Shown here in pieces: positions 33,823 to 46,693 of a DNA stretch of 64,000 nt (its first letter is position 1; each line of letters begins with the position of its first letter). The stretch is taken from positions 2,279,501-2,343,500 of the forward strand of contig JARUPZ010000021.1 of assembly GCA_031213475.1 (NCBI GenBank). Direction: 5' to 3'. The position numbers were made by a program, and so were the translations under genes. The stretch is from Nereocystis luetkeana (lineage: Eukaryota; Sar; Phaeophyceae; Laminariales; Laminariaceae). A model generated the notes under the pieces. The model saw only the letters and a program-made list of their open reading frames with translations, searched no databases and was not told the origin of the DNA.

Positions 33823-34737
33823 TACATAATACCTGGTAGGAGATTCGCTCGTGCGTTCGTTCTGTGCTCAGTTCGGTCATACGTTCGTTGGATCATACGT
33901 TCGTTGACCCGTTCGTTGGTTCGCCTGCTCGCACGGAAACTGCTGCTGCTGCTGTGGGCTCCTCCTCTCCTGCCCTTTGTGAGATTACGTTTTTCAATTC
34001 GTACTACGAGTACAGTAGTTCCATTTTGTGTACTGTAGAATCCCATAGTCTCACAGCAGGAGTAAAAAGGGGTCGTTTTTCCATCGTATTTGCTGTTGTT
34101 CTGATTTTGTTTTTGATGCTGTCGGAATTTCGGGGGAATCTTGGAGTTCTCGGAGTTCTTGGAGTTCCAGGTGGTCTTGAGTTTATTGGGAGGATTCTTG
34201 AGGTTCCGGGTGTTCTTGGGTTCGTTGAGGTTGTTTGGGTTCTTTGAGTTCTTGGAGTTCTTGCGGATCCTGAAGTTCGTGGGCTTCTTGAAGTTCTTGA
34301 GGTTTTCAAGATTCTTGAGGTTCCTAAGAGTTTTCGGTTTCTTTCGGGGTTTTCGCGGCCTTTGTGTTCGTGCGCAGCCCGCTGTTTCTGACTCCGAAAA
34401 TTCCGTCCTCAAGGTTATAGTCTGTTTCGGCTGAAGGCCTCGAAGGTTTGCGCGTTGTTGTTTTGACGGAACGATCGAGTGCGGGGGGGGGGGGGGGGGG
34501 TTCCGGTCTTGCGAGGTGGATAGGAGCTGGTAAGTGGCGCGGGTCGCTTCCAATCGCGCCACCCGGTTAATTGTGCCGCCCCTTCTTGTGCGAAGTGGGT
34601 CAGGTAGGGAGGGGGTTATTTTGTATCTGGTACCGGTACCCCGCAAATTTCCTGGTGACTTTGAAGCTAAAACCACTGAAAAAAAAAACGCAATATTGCT
34701 GTATGAAGGTACACTTAGCCTGTCTCGAAAGACGTGA

Positions 34738-35010
34738 GGGGGTGTGTACTCGATGTCATGCATGGCCGTAGTCGTATGGCCATAGACCCTCTCATCCCTA
34801 TATATATATATACGGTTGCCGGGACGGAGGTCGTCGGGTTTTCACCGACCAGGCAGACATTGTACCAAGCGCGAAGCAAGCGAAACGTGAGGTGTTCGGC
34901 GAGTCGCATGGAGGGGGGTAAAGCCGCATCCTTCTAAGAGATGCTTGTGAGGCGCACTTGCGTGTGGATGACAGCTTATTCAACGAGTTGAATTGATTTC
35001 CGGTGTGGGC
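34738..35010 (-). mobile_element. SINE-like copy downstream of CAPZA
   Basis: It starts at GTGTACTCGATGTCATGCAT after a G-rich run, passes CTCTCATCCCTA and a short TA insertion, then TTGCCGGGACGGAGGTCGTC and AAACGTGAGGTGTTCGGCGA. It ends near GAATTGATTTCCGGTGTGGG. Confidence 0.75.
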
Positions 35011-35234
35011 ATTCCACGTGGGGGGGGTCGTACATGAACCCCTAAACGTATTTACCACCAGGAGGCAGGTATGAAATGGAAAGCACACGTAGCCGAACCT
35101 TTCCAGAGTACCAAAGTTTTTACCCTGGGTACGCATATAGATACGAGTGTTGAAGCCGGAACAAGCCGCCTGTTACTCCTGGCAAATGACAAACCCCTTT
35201 GGGTGTCAAAGGTAGCGACCAAACCAATGATATC

Positions 35235-35440
35235 ATGACTCATGACCCGACCAGACCCCGTGAGATTTGAAAAACTTTTGGACCCGACCTGACCCGACCC
35301 GCCAGATTTGAAAACCTCGTGACCCGACCCGACGACCCGTAAGATTGTTTTACACTTCCTGACCCGACCCAACCCGACCCGTGCGATTTTGAACGCCCGG
35401 TGACCGGACCCGCAGGTCGGGTCATGACCCGCGAAAAGCC
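35235..35440. repeat. TGACCCGACC-type degenerate array
   Basis: About seven blocks of TGACCCGACCCGACC alternate with GTGAGATTTGAAAAC-like spacers, ending in CAGGTCGGGTCATGACCCGC. Related to 31495-31690 in CAPZA intron 7. Confidence 0.75.
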
Positions 35441-35771
35441 CTGAACAATTATGGTGGGTATCTTCGGAATTAAAACTTTTTGTGGAAACTTTGCGTTTCC
35501 AATGGCATAGGTCTAATAGTCGTCACTTTTTTTTTTTCGCCATTCTTCTCCTCTGAAGTCCCAAGAGGGTCAACTACAAAAAAAACAGCCGAACATAGTG
35601 TCAGGTACTAATGTCTGTCGTGCAATATTAAATAGTAGCTGGTGCCGATGACGTGAGCGACGCAGTTTATGAATGGGACAAACAAACCCGTTTGTACCTC
35701 TGCCCACGCTTTTCGAGCGAACTGCACGGAATTTTTGGACGGGATAATTTGTGCAGTTGTGAAAGGGTCAC

Positions 35772-36088
35772 ACGTCGGACAGATGGATAACGATCTATCT
35801 ATGTATAGATCTACAGACAGATGATCCAGCTCCCAACTTGCCGTTCGGAGACGTTGCGCAGGATCTGTATACTATTAATACATACCACAGATATCCACCG
35901 CAGGAAACATGTCTTTATTGTACAGTGTGCAGTGTTGTAGATCATGCAGGATGTAAATATTCCTCGCACGCGACAATAATAAGCGCTAATGGGTCATGCA
36001 CATACATGCAGATCAGGAAGCTATCTGCCCTGAAATATCTGCATAGACCGTGGCGCAGGAATCGATGGTCTATCTATCCGACGTGGGA
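35772..36088. mobile_element. MITE with CACGTCGGACAGAT terminal inverted repeats
   Basis: The left end is CACACGTCGGACAGATGGAT and the right end ATCTATCCGACGTGGGAA, forming a good inverted pair. Internal family blocks CAGGAAACATGTC and ATCTGCCCTGAAATATCTG are present. A TATTAATA word at 35873 interrupts the GATCTGTA block. Confidence 0.85.
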
Positions 36089-37246
36089 ATAAAGGCGTTG
36101 CCATCAGCACGAACACCGACCCGACACGCACTACAAGAGTACCATGAATTAAGTTTGTCCTCCGGGTCTTAGTCCCATACCACTCCGAAGAGTCTTGATT
36201 CCGATTGTCTCGATTTCTTGCCCCCAGATATCGCGATTCCCTGACCCCGATTATCGCGATTCTTAACCCCGATAGTTCAGCACCTCGGCGGACTCGCTTT
36301 ATGCGCGAGATAGGTCGGCACAAAACTTTGTGCGGGATGCGGGTCTTAGTATTGGTCAAGGCTGGCCTTTCGTCCAGCCCGAGAGTTGTTTTTTTTCAAA
36401 CGCCACCTAAACACGAGGCGGAGCCGCCCGCGTGGCTGCCCCGACGATGTACAACAGCATTTACCTTGGATAAGCGCACATTTGTTTAAACCCTTTTAGG
36501 GCTGCAAAGTTTGTCCCCAAAACGTGACTGCGGTCCTAAAGGGATTAAGGCCACGCACGGTGATTTCGCTGCAACCCGCATGGTGTCACCGCGCCGACAC
36601 CAGCAACGCGGCCACCGCGTGGTTGAGGGCTGGAAGAAATTGATGTCCGCGTTAGATTGGGAGGAGTCGTAGGGGACGGGCGCAAAATATTCCCTGCCCG
36701 TACTGCTGTTGGGAGCCCACGCTGATCGTTACACCAAGGCTATTGGCAGGCTATTGGTTTGGTCGCTTTGTTTGGTGGATACATGAGCTATCTCGGGGTC
36801 TTGTACGGCAGCAGTCAGGCCCTATTCAATCACCGTTTGGAGTTTGATGCGAACATCTAACGGGGATTATATCCCCTGCCTATCGTAGTGCGCCTTCGTA
36901 TCGAACGAGGGGCGTCACTTACTTGCCTTGGTGCAGATGGGTCGTGGCCCACGGCAACAGTACATAGATCATTTGCCGAAAGACAACCCGTTTCGAGTCG
37001 GGCAAGCCAAGTGCACGGAGCTTACGCCCTCGAACGCTTTGTGTCGATCCGCCGTCTAGATATAGCGACAAACACCGAAACCTGGCAGCGGAAATCTCTC
37101 CTCCACAACCGCGGTCACATGAGGTACCACTGTCCACTGTCCCTGCTGTCAAACTCGACACAGGATATTTCACACCAGGATACGTAGGCACTCTTTTCAT
37201 CAAGGAATTCAGCGAAGTCGTACCGTTGGGTACACACGGCATGAGG

Positions 37247-37330
37247 GAGGGGTGCTCACTTGTTGCTTGACTTCGTCGTTTGACCATTGACCACCCATCC
37301 CTTCTCGAGACAGGGGTGGGGCTCGGCGCG
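37247..37330 (-). mobile_element. Short LINE 3'-end fragment
   Basis: The reverse complement of the LINE terminus is recognisable as GTGCTCACTTGTTGCTTGAC, GTTTGACCATTGACCACCCA and TCTCGAGAC. Confidence 0.7.
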
Positions 37331-38632
37331 ATCGACCTGTCCATAGATGTCTCAGCCACCCCTTCACGTGGCCGCACCGTCAAAGCTATATCGCCCCGCC
37401 GTTTTTTTGGCACGTTTTTTGGAAAGTCCATGCTTGATGGGCACGTACAGCAGTAGTGGATCAAGTAGATGGGTCAAGGATTAAAGCCTATTTTCAAAAT
37501 TTAGTCGTGAAAAAAAAAAAGCCCAATTTCCTATATCGTACTCGTCTGAAGAGATTTGATGAAGCCCAGACTCAAAACCTGCGAGATTAACACGTGATCC
37601 CTCGTATTAATAGGATTCCGCGCGAGCGGCATTGAAAACGACGTTGTAAACATCGTTTTCACACTCAATACCTGGTATGTACGAACCATACCGCGGAACA
37701 TAAACCGTCAATTTCGGGCACACATCGTGGACGTTTGTAGGCGGTCAGAACATCGCGTATATATACCTACTGACTCGACGAGGTAACTTTTTGTGAATCG
37801 GAAAATAACGAAACCTCTCACACTTTTCTTTACTTGGCAAAATCTGGACGTAGCCACTGACTCGACGTGCAATTGCCGTCGATCAGTCTCGGGAGGAATA
37901 CAATATTTTGCAACAGAGGACTGTTTGTGGACGTCGCAGGTACCAACTGCATACGATGTCCGCAGATCACAGCGGAGGAACCTCAAGATAAAAATGATAA
38001 ATGTTGTTTGTAACCTGTCTTGGTCACCACCGAAAGGCGGTACGAACCAGCTTTTTAGCATTAGTTTGAAGGGTCGGAGCGAATCCGTGGTGCCCCAAGA
38101 AACAAGCGGGCGGTTTCACGCGCCCGCCCTTCAAAAAGGAACCAAAAGGCGTTTCACAAAAACCAGAAAAATAATACCCACCGTCCAAAGATGGTCGAAA
38201 ATTGAGAGACGAAAGGAGAGGGGAAATCAAGACGCAAGAACACCGCAAGGTCGGCACATCGCACCGCAGCGTCGCCCAACGCTTTCCTCACGTTGTCTAT
38301 AGCCCCCGCTCCCCCCTTCCCCCCCGTTCCCACCACAAATCGAACCTCGCGGGTAAAAAACCTCCCCCGTCCTTGAAAACACCGAAAACTCGCCACCAAA
38401 AACCCTCTTATGTCTCTAATATCGCCGAGCAACCGTTCAACCAACCTCGACTCACGACCCTGCGGAGGAAACACGGCACAAAAAATGCTAGGAAACCCCG
38501 CCGAAGAAGCGATATTGAGGCGTCGAAAGCTGGGAGGTCGACACCTACGCACCGTAGCGTACTTGCCCTTACGCTTTCCTCCCCGCTATCGACAGACGAA
38601 TCTCCCCTCTCTTGGGCTTAGGGTTTGAACGC

Positions 38633-41600
38633 CTAGGCCTCGGCGGGCTTCGGGGCCGGGTTCTTGGCCAAGAAGTCGGTGTGTTCTTGGTAAGGCGCCG
38701 ACTGCAGGGATACCGGGAGTTCAAGTGGGAGGAAGGCGGCGGCGTGACGGGGCAGGGAAAGGGGGATACGGAACCCGTTAAGACACAGGAAGAAATAGAC
38801 AAACAACTATTAACAGGACGCTTGGACGCAAGCAAAAACGAGTGAAAGCAACCAGACCACATTCTGAACAGTCGGTTGCCCGCAAAAACTAACACGCCCG
38901 TCTCGTCTCCGACTCGTCTGCCCACTCTCATAGGCCAATGCGTCCGAACTACTGCTTGTAAGCAACAAAATGGGGTTGCTTTGATTGCAGTAGTATGGTG
39001 TCACGTACAGCATACTAAAACCCACGCCATCTAATCGTAAACACGCACATACTCGTCACACCGGTACACTTTGTATATATGGCGTTTCATATACCATACT
39101 AAAATCCATACAGCTAGAAAAAAAGCAACCTAATGAGCAAGGCCCAATTGCTTTGATGCTGGAACACGTTTTTTACAGAAGTAACTGAAACAAGTGAAAA
39201 CAGCTGAAAACATGCTCCCTTACTTAAGTTGCCTACTAACACTTACTCCAAACCAACACGCAGCGTGTTCGCTCCGAAGCGCACGTGGCACACACACTAC
39301 CAAGACACACCAGACCAAACTTGTCGAACCACGACCGCCCCAAAACCCACCTGGAAGAGGGTCGGGGTCCATAGCTCAGGGGACAGGTACCCGTAAGTCT
39401 TGGCCAGGGCGAAGTACACCGCCTTGACGAAGTTACCAAGGGTGCGCGTGTGGCCACGCGACGAGGTGTAGCAGTCCTCAACGCCGGCCTGCGTCGTGGA
39501 AACCCCACACAATGAAGCAAGCAACACCGCAGGAAGAAGCAGAAGAGGACAAGCATTAGAGCACGCACCCGAGAGGGAACACGGCTCGAGGAGCTGCATC
39601 CATACACACCACGATAAGGTAAGGCGGGAGGGGGGGAGGCTGGTACCACAATAGGCACCTGATACAACTTGATACAGAAGTGTATGACGTATTTTCATGT
39701 AATTGTTTCGGCTTGTGATTTTTCGCTTTTTGTGAGACCTTAAAAAACAATACCATGGTACACGATTGGCAAACCGCGACGAAAAAAATGTTATCACGCG
39801 TACAGTGCCGTCGCCGGCAAAACGCATTTTCCCGCCAAAATGAAGAAAACACACACACATTCGAGAAAAAGCGTCAACAAAAAAGCCTCCATGAAAACAT
39901 ATCCGAGCAACGCTGAACCCGAAAAATATGCGCGTCAATTTTTGGTAGCTTGAAAAAACATGCACCCCCAGCACATGTCTCAATTTGATCAAGTGTATCA
40001 GGTACAGGCAGCACGTAGTTTTTTTTGTCACCGAGGGATTCTACAAAAACCAATACGTAAATAAAAAACCCTCACGCGCGAGAGGTACGTAAAAGCAGCA
40101 GCCTGGTCGGCTATAGCAAGCAGAGTGATGGGGTTGAATTTTTTTTAACCCACGACGTCTTTATATTGTACACCAGGTACCTCGCTACATGTAACTTTCA
40201 TTTTTTTACCATTTCGCCCGACGAATAAAAACAAAATCAAGGGAAGACGGTGTCTGTTGTCGATTCTCACCATGCTCAGAAGCTTCTTGGGCACGGGGGC
40301 GGCGACGAGGCCGGTACCGCGGGGGGCCGGGATCAGACGCACGCGGACGGATCCGCACTTGCCGGTCACCTATCGTCAATAGCAGCAACAGCAGCGGCGG
40401 CGGCGGTAGGAACGAAAGAAAGAAACGGGGTCCGTTCACTAGGAGAAACGTACTACCCAAGTTTTTTTTGTTCCCTCTTTCAGGCAGTAGTCAATCAAGA
40501 GCGATAGTACTAGAGTTGCGGTTTTCTAGGCGCCGACGTACTGGACGTACGTATCAATAGTAATAGGAATATCGTGGGGGTGGGCGCGGAGGGGGGGTGG
40601 GGACACACAATCCTGGGCACACGTGGGGGAAAGGGTGTAGTGATTGTCGTGGCTGGCCGTAGGTAGTCGTATGACCGTAGACCATCGCCTTCCTGCAAAT
40701 GCCCAGACAGGAGCACGTCCGGGTGTTACCGACCAGGCAGACATTGCTTGCACCAAGCACAAAGCACCCTACGGTGCTCGGCGAGTCGCATCGAGGGAAG
40801 GGTGAGCTGCATCTTACATACGAAGAACCGGTTGTGAGGGGGTGAGTCCCATGAAGGGTATTGGGGAGTGGGTGGGGGAGGGGGCGTGTAATCATGTCAC
40901 ACATTCATGGTACAAGTAGTCCTACCGACAACACCTACAATACCGGGACGGAGCACGTCGGGTTTTCACAGACCGAAGCAGGCATAGCTTGCAGGGGAGG
41001 GGGGGGAGTTACCTTGTTGGGCACGGTGTGAGGGAGGCCGTTCCTGCGGCCCCAGTAGCCACGGCGCACGGGCACGACGGACATCTTGGCGATGATGATG
41101 GCTCCACGGATGGCGGTAGCCACCTGGAACAAAAAAAAATACATAAAAAAGCACAAAAACATCCAACAGACGACGGAAAACAGAGAGGAGCAAGACAATC
41201 AGAGAGCGGAGAAGGCCGACAGATTATCGTGCTTCTTTTGTAGGGGGTTCTGATTCAACAAGTTCACAATTTGGCCAAGAGCTCCACGATATACAAAAGT
41301 ACACACGCATAACGGTGAAACGCAACCCAGCCAGAAGAGTCTCCCCCCGCGCAAAAATTAAAACAGAAACATGACGACCCCTCGCTCACCTCCTTGGCGC
41401 ACTTCACGCCGAGGCCGACGTGGCCGCTCTCGTCACCGACGGCGACGAAGGCCTTGAAGCGGGTGATCTGACCGGCGGCAGATACCTTCTGCACGGGCAT
41501 GATCTTCATCACCTCGTCCTTCAGCTTAGGCCCAAGGAAGAAGTCCACGATCTGGTACTCTGTTCAAACATAAATTAACCACACGTACGACCGAAGGGTT

Positions 41601-43723
41601 GCATCGGAAAAGATACAAATAAACAGGATTTGTGTTCTTGAAGGTGTCGTAGCTTTCAGTCAGGGGCTCGGCCGGCCTCCAGGTTTGAACTGCGACTACT
41701 AGTACAGTAGCTGTTTCGTTTTGTTGGTTGGGGTCGGGATCGAGACAGGTAGCCACGAGTAGTTATCGTCGTGCCTCGCCATATCCGCAAAAGTTCGATC
41801 GAGCGCGACTTCTCTCAAATACGAAAGAGCTTTCCCGGACTTCAACCGCACCTCCTCCCCGGCCAAACCATCCATACATCATCAATACCAACTCGTCCAA
41901 CAGACATTCAACATCCCCCCCCGCCGCCGCCGCCGCCCCCTAGCGCCCGGTCAATCCATCCAGCAATCATCACCACCACCGCAACCACCACTCTTTCCTT
42001 GCCGACTCACCCTTGATGGCCATGGAGAACAGGTAGATGTCCTCGAGGGACTTGATCTTGTTCTCCTTGACCAGGCGGCCGAGCTTGGTGACGGGCACCC
42101 ACTCCTTGTCGTCGTCGCGGGGGCGTCCGCGCCCGCGCCCACCACGCCCGCGTCCACGGTCGCCGCGTCCGCGCCCAAAGCCGCCGCGGCCTGTTTCAGG
42201 TTGCAAGGAGGGGAAGGAGGCGGGAGGAAAGTGAGGGAAATTCGGATGATACCGAATGACGGGCGAGGTAAATTCAAGCATATTCATGAGGAGGCAGTGG
42301 TCAGCTTTCTGGTCGACACATGATAATATAGTACTGCTGTATAACGCTATAATACTATTAATAGCATCGCGAAGAGGGGGCTTTGGGGTGAAGTCGGGCT
42401 GGGCTACCGTGAGGTCGGAATGGACGGGATCGAGGGTGAGGGGGAGGGAGGGGTGGGGGGCTGGAAGGTTTTTATGCTGTACGCAGGCGGGAGAAGCGAA
42501 AGGGGGTGGGGGGCGAGATCCTGTTGTTGGCGTACGTACGGCAAGAACACACGCGGCGACCTATATACCGTGCACGGTAAAGCAGTTCGAAATGACTCTG
42601 TCCCTTTGGGAAACAACCAACACCAGTTGGGCGGTGGATCAATGCCGGCTGAAAGCGGCGCTGCTGGCTGTTTGGCATCTCCCAATACTATCGGTATTAC
42701 AACAGTCCGCGTCCGTACGAGATTCTGCAGTAGTTATATGCCGGAATCTTACCGCCAAGATCGGGTTCGGAGTTGGGACAGCACAACAACGAGGTCGTAG
42801 CAGAACAACGAGGCCGGAGCGGAGGGGGGTGCGTGCGAGTGCCGCTGCTCCTCAATCCCCCATCGCTGTCCGCGTTACTTACAGTTACTAATAGCAGTCC
42901 GTCTTCGTTCGCAAAGTTCTCACGTCGTCAGGTTTAGATGATGCATTGCGTAGAGGCGAGGGGGCTAAGCAGCGGCACACACCCATCAAACGGACGAGGG
43001 TGTTGTACGATTGGGATCCGTTCAGAGACGTTCCCCTGGAACAAATTGATTCTCTGGAGTCCGAGTCATAGAATGTGAAATAAATACACCTGGTTCTATA
43101 GGGGTATTCCTGCTGTAGATAAACAAGTCGAAAGTCAAGAGTTCCAAGGCAAGACAGGAAATTTGTTAGAGCACTTTTAGGGCGATTCGATCGGAGTCGT
43201 CATAACACTCGCGGCGTGCCCTGCGCAAGCCTTGAGGGGGGGGTGAGATGTTAGCAAGCGCGAGAGGTTTGGCGCAGAGAGCACGTGTGCTGACTCGAGC
43301 TTGACGCAGGGTCTTGTGATACTCGACGGACACTTCTGGGCCATTCAAACCCGGAGGTGCAGATGCAGCATAAGAGCCTATCGCGACTGCTTTACAGACG
43401 AAAGGGCAAAGAGGAGCTGCACACCGTCCAGGGCGAGCGCGGGAGCGCTCAGGCCCAGCCTGATGTTCGGAAGGTGGTCCGTGCGTTAGGTCTAGGGCGT
43501 GCATGTCCTGCGCATCACGCTCGACGCTGTCGAGACCATTGCGCAACGATGGGGTTTTTCGGGCGTGGATGGAACTAACTTATGGCCCAAAAGCTTCGCG
43601 TGAGCACTCACCGCGGTCATCGCCGCCGCCTCCGCCTCCGCCGCCGCTCCATCCACCACCACCTGCACCACCACCACTTCCACCACCACCACCACCACCA
43701 CCAGCGGGAGCAGCGTCAGCCAT
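38633..43723 (-). CDS. RPS2: 40S ribosomal protein S2 (uS5), seven exons, complete
   Basis: This is a small-subunit ribosomal protein of the uS5 family, a decoding-site component of the cytosolic 40S ribosome. The exons on the minus strand are 43723-43612, 42190-42011, 41559-41390, 41123-41013, 40369-40271, 39488-39351 and 38701-38633, giving 292 residues with all phases consistent. The protein starts MADAAPAGG and has a Gly-rich stretch (8-34). An RG-repeat region (about 38-62) follows, typical of eukaryotic S2 and a usual arginine-methylation target. The uS5 core includes [105 protein letters not shown] and the S2 C-domain [15 protein letters not shown]. The tail [15 protein letters not shown] is also conserved. 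Introns are short (266-1421 bp) compared with its neighbours, as expected of a highly expressed gene. No convincing intronic snoRNA with paired C and D boxes was seen by eye. Confidence 0.98.
40640..41000 (-). mobile_element. Two SINE-like fragments in RPS2 intron 4
   Basis: The first (40640-40850) has CCGTAGGTAGTCGTATGACC, GACCAGGCAGACATTGCTTG and ATCGAGGGAAGGGTGAGCTG. The second (40870-41000) has GGGGGCGTGTAATCATGTCA, AATACCGGGACGGAGCACGT and GGGTTTTCACAGACCG, and ends only ~15 bp from the exon 4 donor at 41012. Confidence 0.75.
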
Positions 43724-44587
43724 TTTGAGAGTTAGAAACCTGTTGGGCGATGCTTGGGCAAGCCAGGTTGTGACCCGCAGGCACCCATGAGAGCACCAAA
43801 AAGGTTTCGTAACAACATAGTTGGCGTTTTTCATTCGGGGTATACAAGATCCCGGGTTCAGGTGCAGCCAGAGCAAGCAGCCGACAGGTAGCTCTGCAGA
43901 CCTGATAGACTCATCTTGGAGATAGGTGAGAACATTGAGGGGAAAAGCGTTGTCTCTCGTGCCTTCCTTCGTTCTAAACTATCCGCGTTGGCGTATGCTG
44001 TGGTGCACCGCGAATGTTTATTTTGAGGCTTTCTCTTCGGGAGCCCCCCCTTCCTCGATAGACGTGCTGGCTGCTTCCAGAAATAAACTTTTTTCGGCAT
44101 ACCCGGAGTAGTCTCGTGTATACAACAACAGCTGCCGTGCGCAGTGATTGGTACCTGGTATTCAGTAGAGCACTGAAGGGACTACGGCGAGGCGTTGGTG
44201 GTTATGCTTGCAGCATCTACATTCTTTGGGCGATGCATCCGCGCTGTTTGCTCGCCGGTCTCAGAACTGCACCGGCTTGGATTTTTTTCCCCGATCGAAC
44301 GTGATAGCAAAACAACACACAGCAAGCCCTTCATGCCTTTATGTGGACGAGAGCTCTAATTGCACACACACACCCTTCACAAACGGCAACAGAAAACAGG
44401 GGTGAACACACACCCCACCGAAGCAATTATTGAGCCTAAACAGCAGCAGCTTACATATACAGGGGCAGTCAGAGGTACTGCCTGCTTGCTGTACGGGTAT
44501 AGTATTAGCCCACCAGGTACCATGTACATGCTGGTATACTCGCAGCACACATATTTACACACGTTGCACAGATCACGATTTACCCAC

Positions 44588-44880
44588 TGAAAAGTGTTGA
44601 TCATACAGATCCCGATCTAGATCATCTGCATTTGTAGATCCTAGCCCGCAGTTATGATATGTTGGGTCGGATCTGTTTTAAGTACAGGTTCATCGCAGGA
44701 AGTATGTGCTTCAAGCAGTAGAACGTGCAGCTGATGCGGCTCCACCCGCCAAGATGAACTACGGCTGTACGTAAATCGTACCTGGTACAGGTCAGGGATC
44801 TACCTAATATATCTGCCCTGAAAGATCTAGGTCTAGGTCATGCGGTGGGAATGACCTGTAGATGATCTGCCCGGGACTTG
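44588..44880. mobile_element. MITE-like copy of the GATC-rich family
   Basis: It contains GATCATACAGATCCCGATCT, GGTTCATCGCAGGAAGTATG, CGGCTCCACCCGCCAAGATG and ATATCTGCCCTGAAAGATCT in family order. The right end reads GATGATCTGCCCGGGACTTG. Confidence 0.7.
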
Positions 44881-44907
44881 AATATTTGAGGCAGGGGATT
44901 GTTGAAG

Positions 44908-44939
<32 letters not shown>

Positions 44940-45283
44940 GCTGTTGTTCTCACGTTGACTCGTCGCCACAGCAGTGCAGTCCGAGATCACAGGGGCGCAG
45001 CAAACCGGTGATGCGAGCCTGACTCCGTACTGGTGTGTACTGCCGCACGTTGCTTCCGCCTTCTGCCTGCCTTCACCGATCGTACATTTCAACCTCCCAA
45101 GCTATCCTCACCCTTCTTATAGTTGTTGCGAGCGAGTGCGAGTTTCTAATCTCGACAGAGCCAAAAAAAAATAGGGGCCCCCTTCGAGATCGCGTCGGTT
45201 TACCAGCATCACACGGGTGATAAGCTAACACACCTCCTTGGGACGATTTTCCGACCCGGGTTTCTCCGAACCCTGCCTTAAGG

Positions 45284-45425
45284 GGGGCACGCACAATGAA
45301 AATATTGCCTCTGGAACGATCTCGATTACATATTTCCATAAATGCATCGCTCGGCGTTTGCACGTTTCCCACGGTCGATCAATTCAGCCTTGAAATTCGC
45401 CTCACGGGATGTGTTATTTTGTACC
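45284..45425 (+). mobile_element. Small repeat family with CGCTCGGCG core (copy 3 of 4)
   Basis: It starts GGGGCACGCACAATGAAAAT, passes CATAAATGCATCGCTCGGCG and ends GAAATTCGCCTCACGGGATG followed by TGTTATT. This is one of the clearest copies. Confidence 0.7.
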
Positions 45426-45955
45426 ACCCGGATGATATGGTACACCCCAACGAACCACCGCCGGCACAATATTCGAGAAGAAAGAACGCAAAGGGCCGGC
45501 GAGTTTTTGTCCGACCAATCACGACGAATCAACGTGTCAGGCCGGCAGGGTGCAGTCAGCGGGACAACAGAAAAGCAGAACACAGAAAGAAGGAAACAGC
45601 ACCAATTGTATACAGCGCCATCACACAACATATCGATGCTTCTGCTGTTGTAGCAGACGGCAGTAGCAACAAGGCAAGGCGCTAGGAGACCTCGAGCGAA
45701 GTAGGAGTTTCCACCCAGGCGTTCGTTTGTCTCACTCTCCCGGGCGAAACGCATACCGTGCGTATTACGCGCAAGATATAGCACACACACACACACTCGG
45801 GCGAATTTGAAAGCTGTCTTTTCTTCCACAACGGGGGAGAAAACGTTGTGTGTACGGCGGGCCACCCTTTCGGTTTGCCTCGGCCTTCGTATTTATGCTC
45901 GAGGTGAAAATCTCAGGAACATTTTTTTCAAAAGGGCACTCCGAAGAAAAAAACT

Positions 45956-45956
<1 letters not shown>

Positions 45957-45995
<39 letters not shown>
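45957..45995. repeat. (CAG)13 microsatellite upstream of CDC37
   Basis: A perfect CAG run lies about 700 bp upstream of the CDC37 start codon. The flanking short frame reading poly-Gln has no homology and is not called. Confidence 0.95.
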
Positions 45996-45996
<1 letters not shown>

Positions 45997-46188
45997 GGGT
46001 ACACCGCTGTTTAGCCCTTTTTAGAGCCGCAGCCAGTCCCGCTTTGGGGACAGGCTACTAGAGTTTGAGTTGTTTGTCTCCGAAACGGGACTGCAGCCCT
46101 GGAAAGGTCAAAAAGAGAGGCCTAGATAAGATAATCCTGGACTTGCGAGCGGTAAAGATCGGCGTGTCCCGGCTACACGAAGAAGCTA

Positions 46189-46293
46189 TTACGGGGGGCT
46201 ATGGTTAACAGGACCAAATATTGTTAGTAAAAATGCTTAAATATTTAGGTTTTTATGTACACCATAGGTCCTGTTAACTAGGTTCCCCCGTAA
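46189..46293. mobile_element. TA-flanked MITE with TTACGGGGGACC inverted repeats, copy 3
   Basis: The 105-bp element starts TTACGGGGGGCTATGGTTAA and ends TTAACTAGGTTCCCCCGTAA, with TA on both sides. It lies ~400 bp upstream of the CDC37 start codon. Confidence 0.85.
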
Positions 46294-46693
46294 TATTATA
46301 CCTATGTGCTGCCCACTACAGACAGAGCGACATGAGATTTAGCACGTTTGTTTAGGCTGTGTCACGGGGCACTTTTGAGCCCGGGACGCCCACTGCTGTG
46401 AAGGCGGGAAACAAAAGCGACGATTACAACGGTGATTGTGTGCACGGAGCTCGGCCTGGCGATGCAAGATATATAGCAAGGAGTGGTATTCGAATTTTGC
46501 AACGCTTCGCTCACATGTCTATTAGCGGCATGCCGGTCGCCAGTACACACGACTGCAAAACGCATAGCATGTACCTGAGATGACTCTAATTTCTGCCTTT
46601 TTTTTTACGTCGCCTTTTTTTTTTTGCTTGCACGAAACCTGTCGGGAATTCCGGAAAAAAAAAATCGAAACAGGCCGCGCCTCACAGCACACG

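Larger units (their letters stand above)
33823..38632. other. CAPZA-RPS2 convergent spacer
   Basis: It contains both 3' UTRs, a TTCTTGGAGTTC minisatellite (34133-34340), a poly(G) run (34482-34501), a SINE-like copy (34738-35010) and a GACCCG array. It also contains a solo TIR end (35470-35516), a MITE (35772-36088) and a LINE 3' fragment (37247-37330). A stretch at about 37063-37258 stays open on the plus strand and reads protein-like, but I do not recognise it. No intact gene was found. Confidence 0.6.
43724..46693. other. RPS2-CDC37 divergent spacer
   Basis: This 3.0-kb interval should contain promoters for both genes. It holds a MITE-like copy (44588-44880), a GTT run (44904-44945), a small-family repeat (45284-45425), a CAG run (45957-45995), a foldback MITE (46010-46110) and a TA-flanked MITE (46189-46293). 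No promoter element was convincing by eye and no additional gene was recognised. Confidence 0.65.

Noticed and set aside
31495..35440. GACCCG and AACCC-type repeats as interstitial telomere sequence
   Set aside because: Units are irregular, none is a clean TTAGGG or TTTAGGG run, and the arrays lie inside gene-containing sequence.
38702..43611. Intronic C/D snoRNAs in RPS2
   Set aside because: TGATGAT-like words on the minus strand (near 41880 and 41965) lack a CTGA box at suitable distance with flanking stem pairing.
45807..46061. Short frame encoding poly-Gln upstream of CDC37
   Set aside because: The Gln run is a CAG microsatellite and the flanks have no homology or splicing support.
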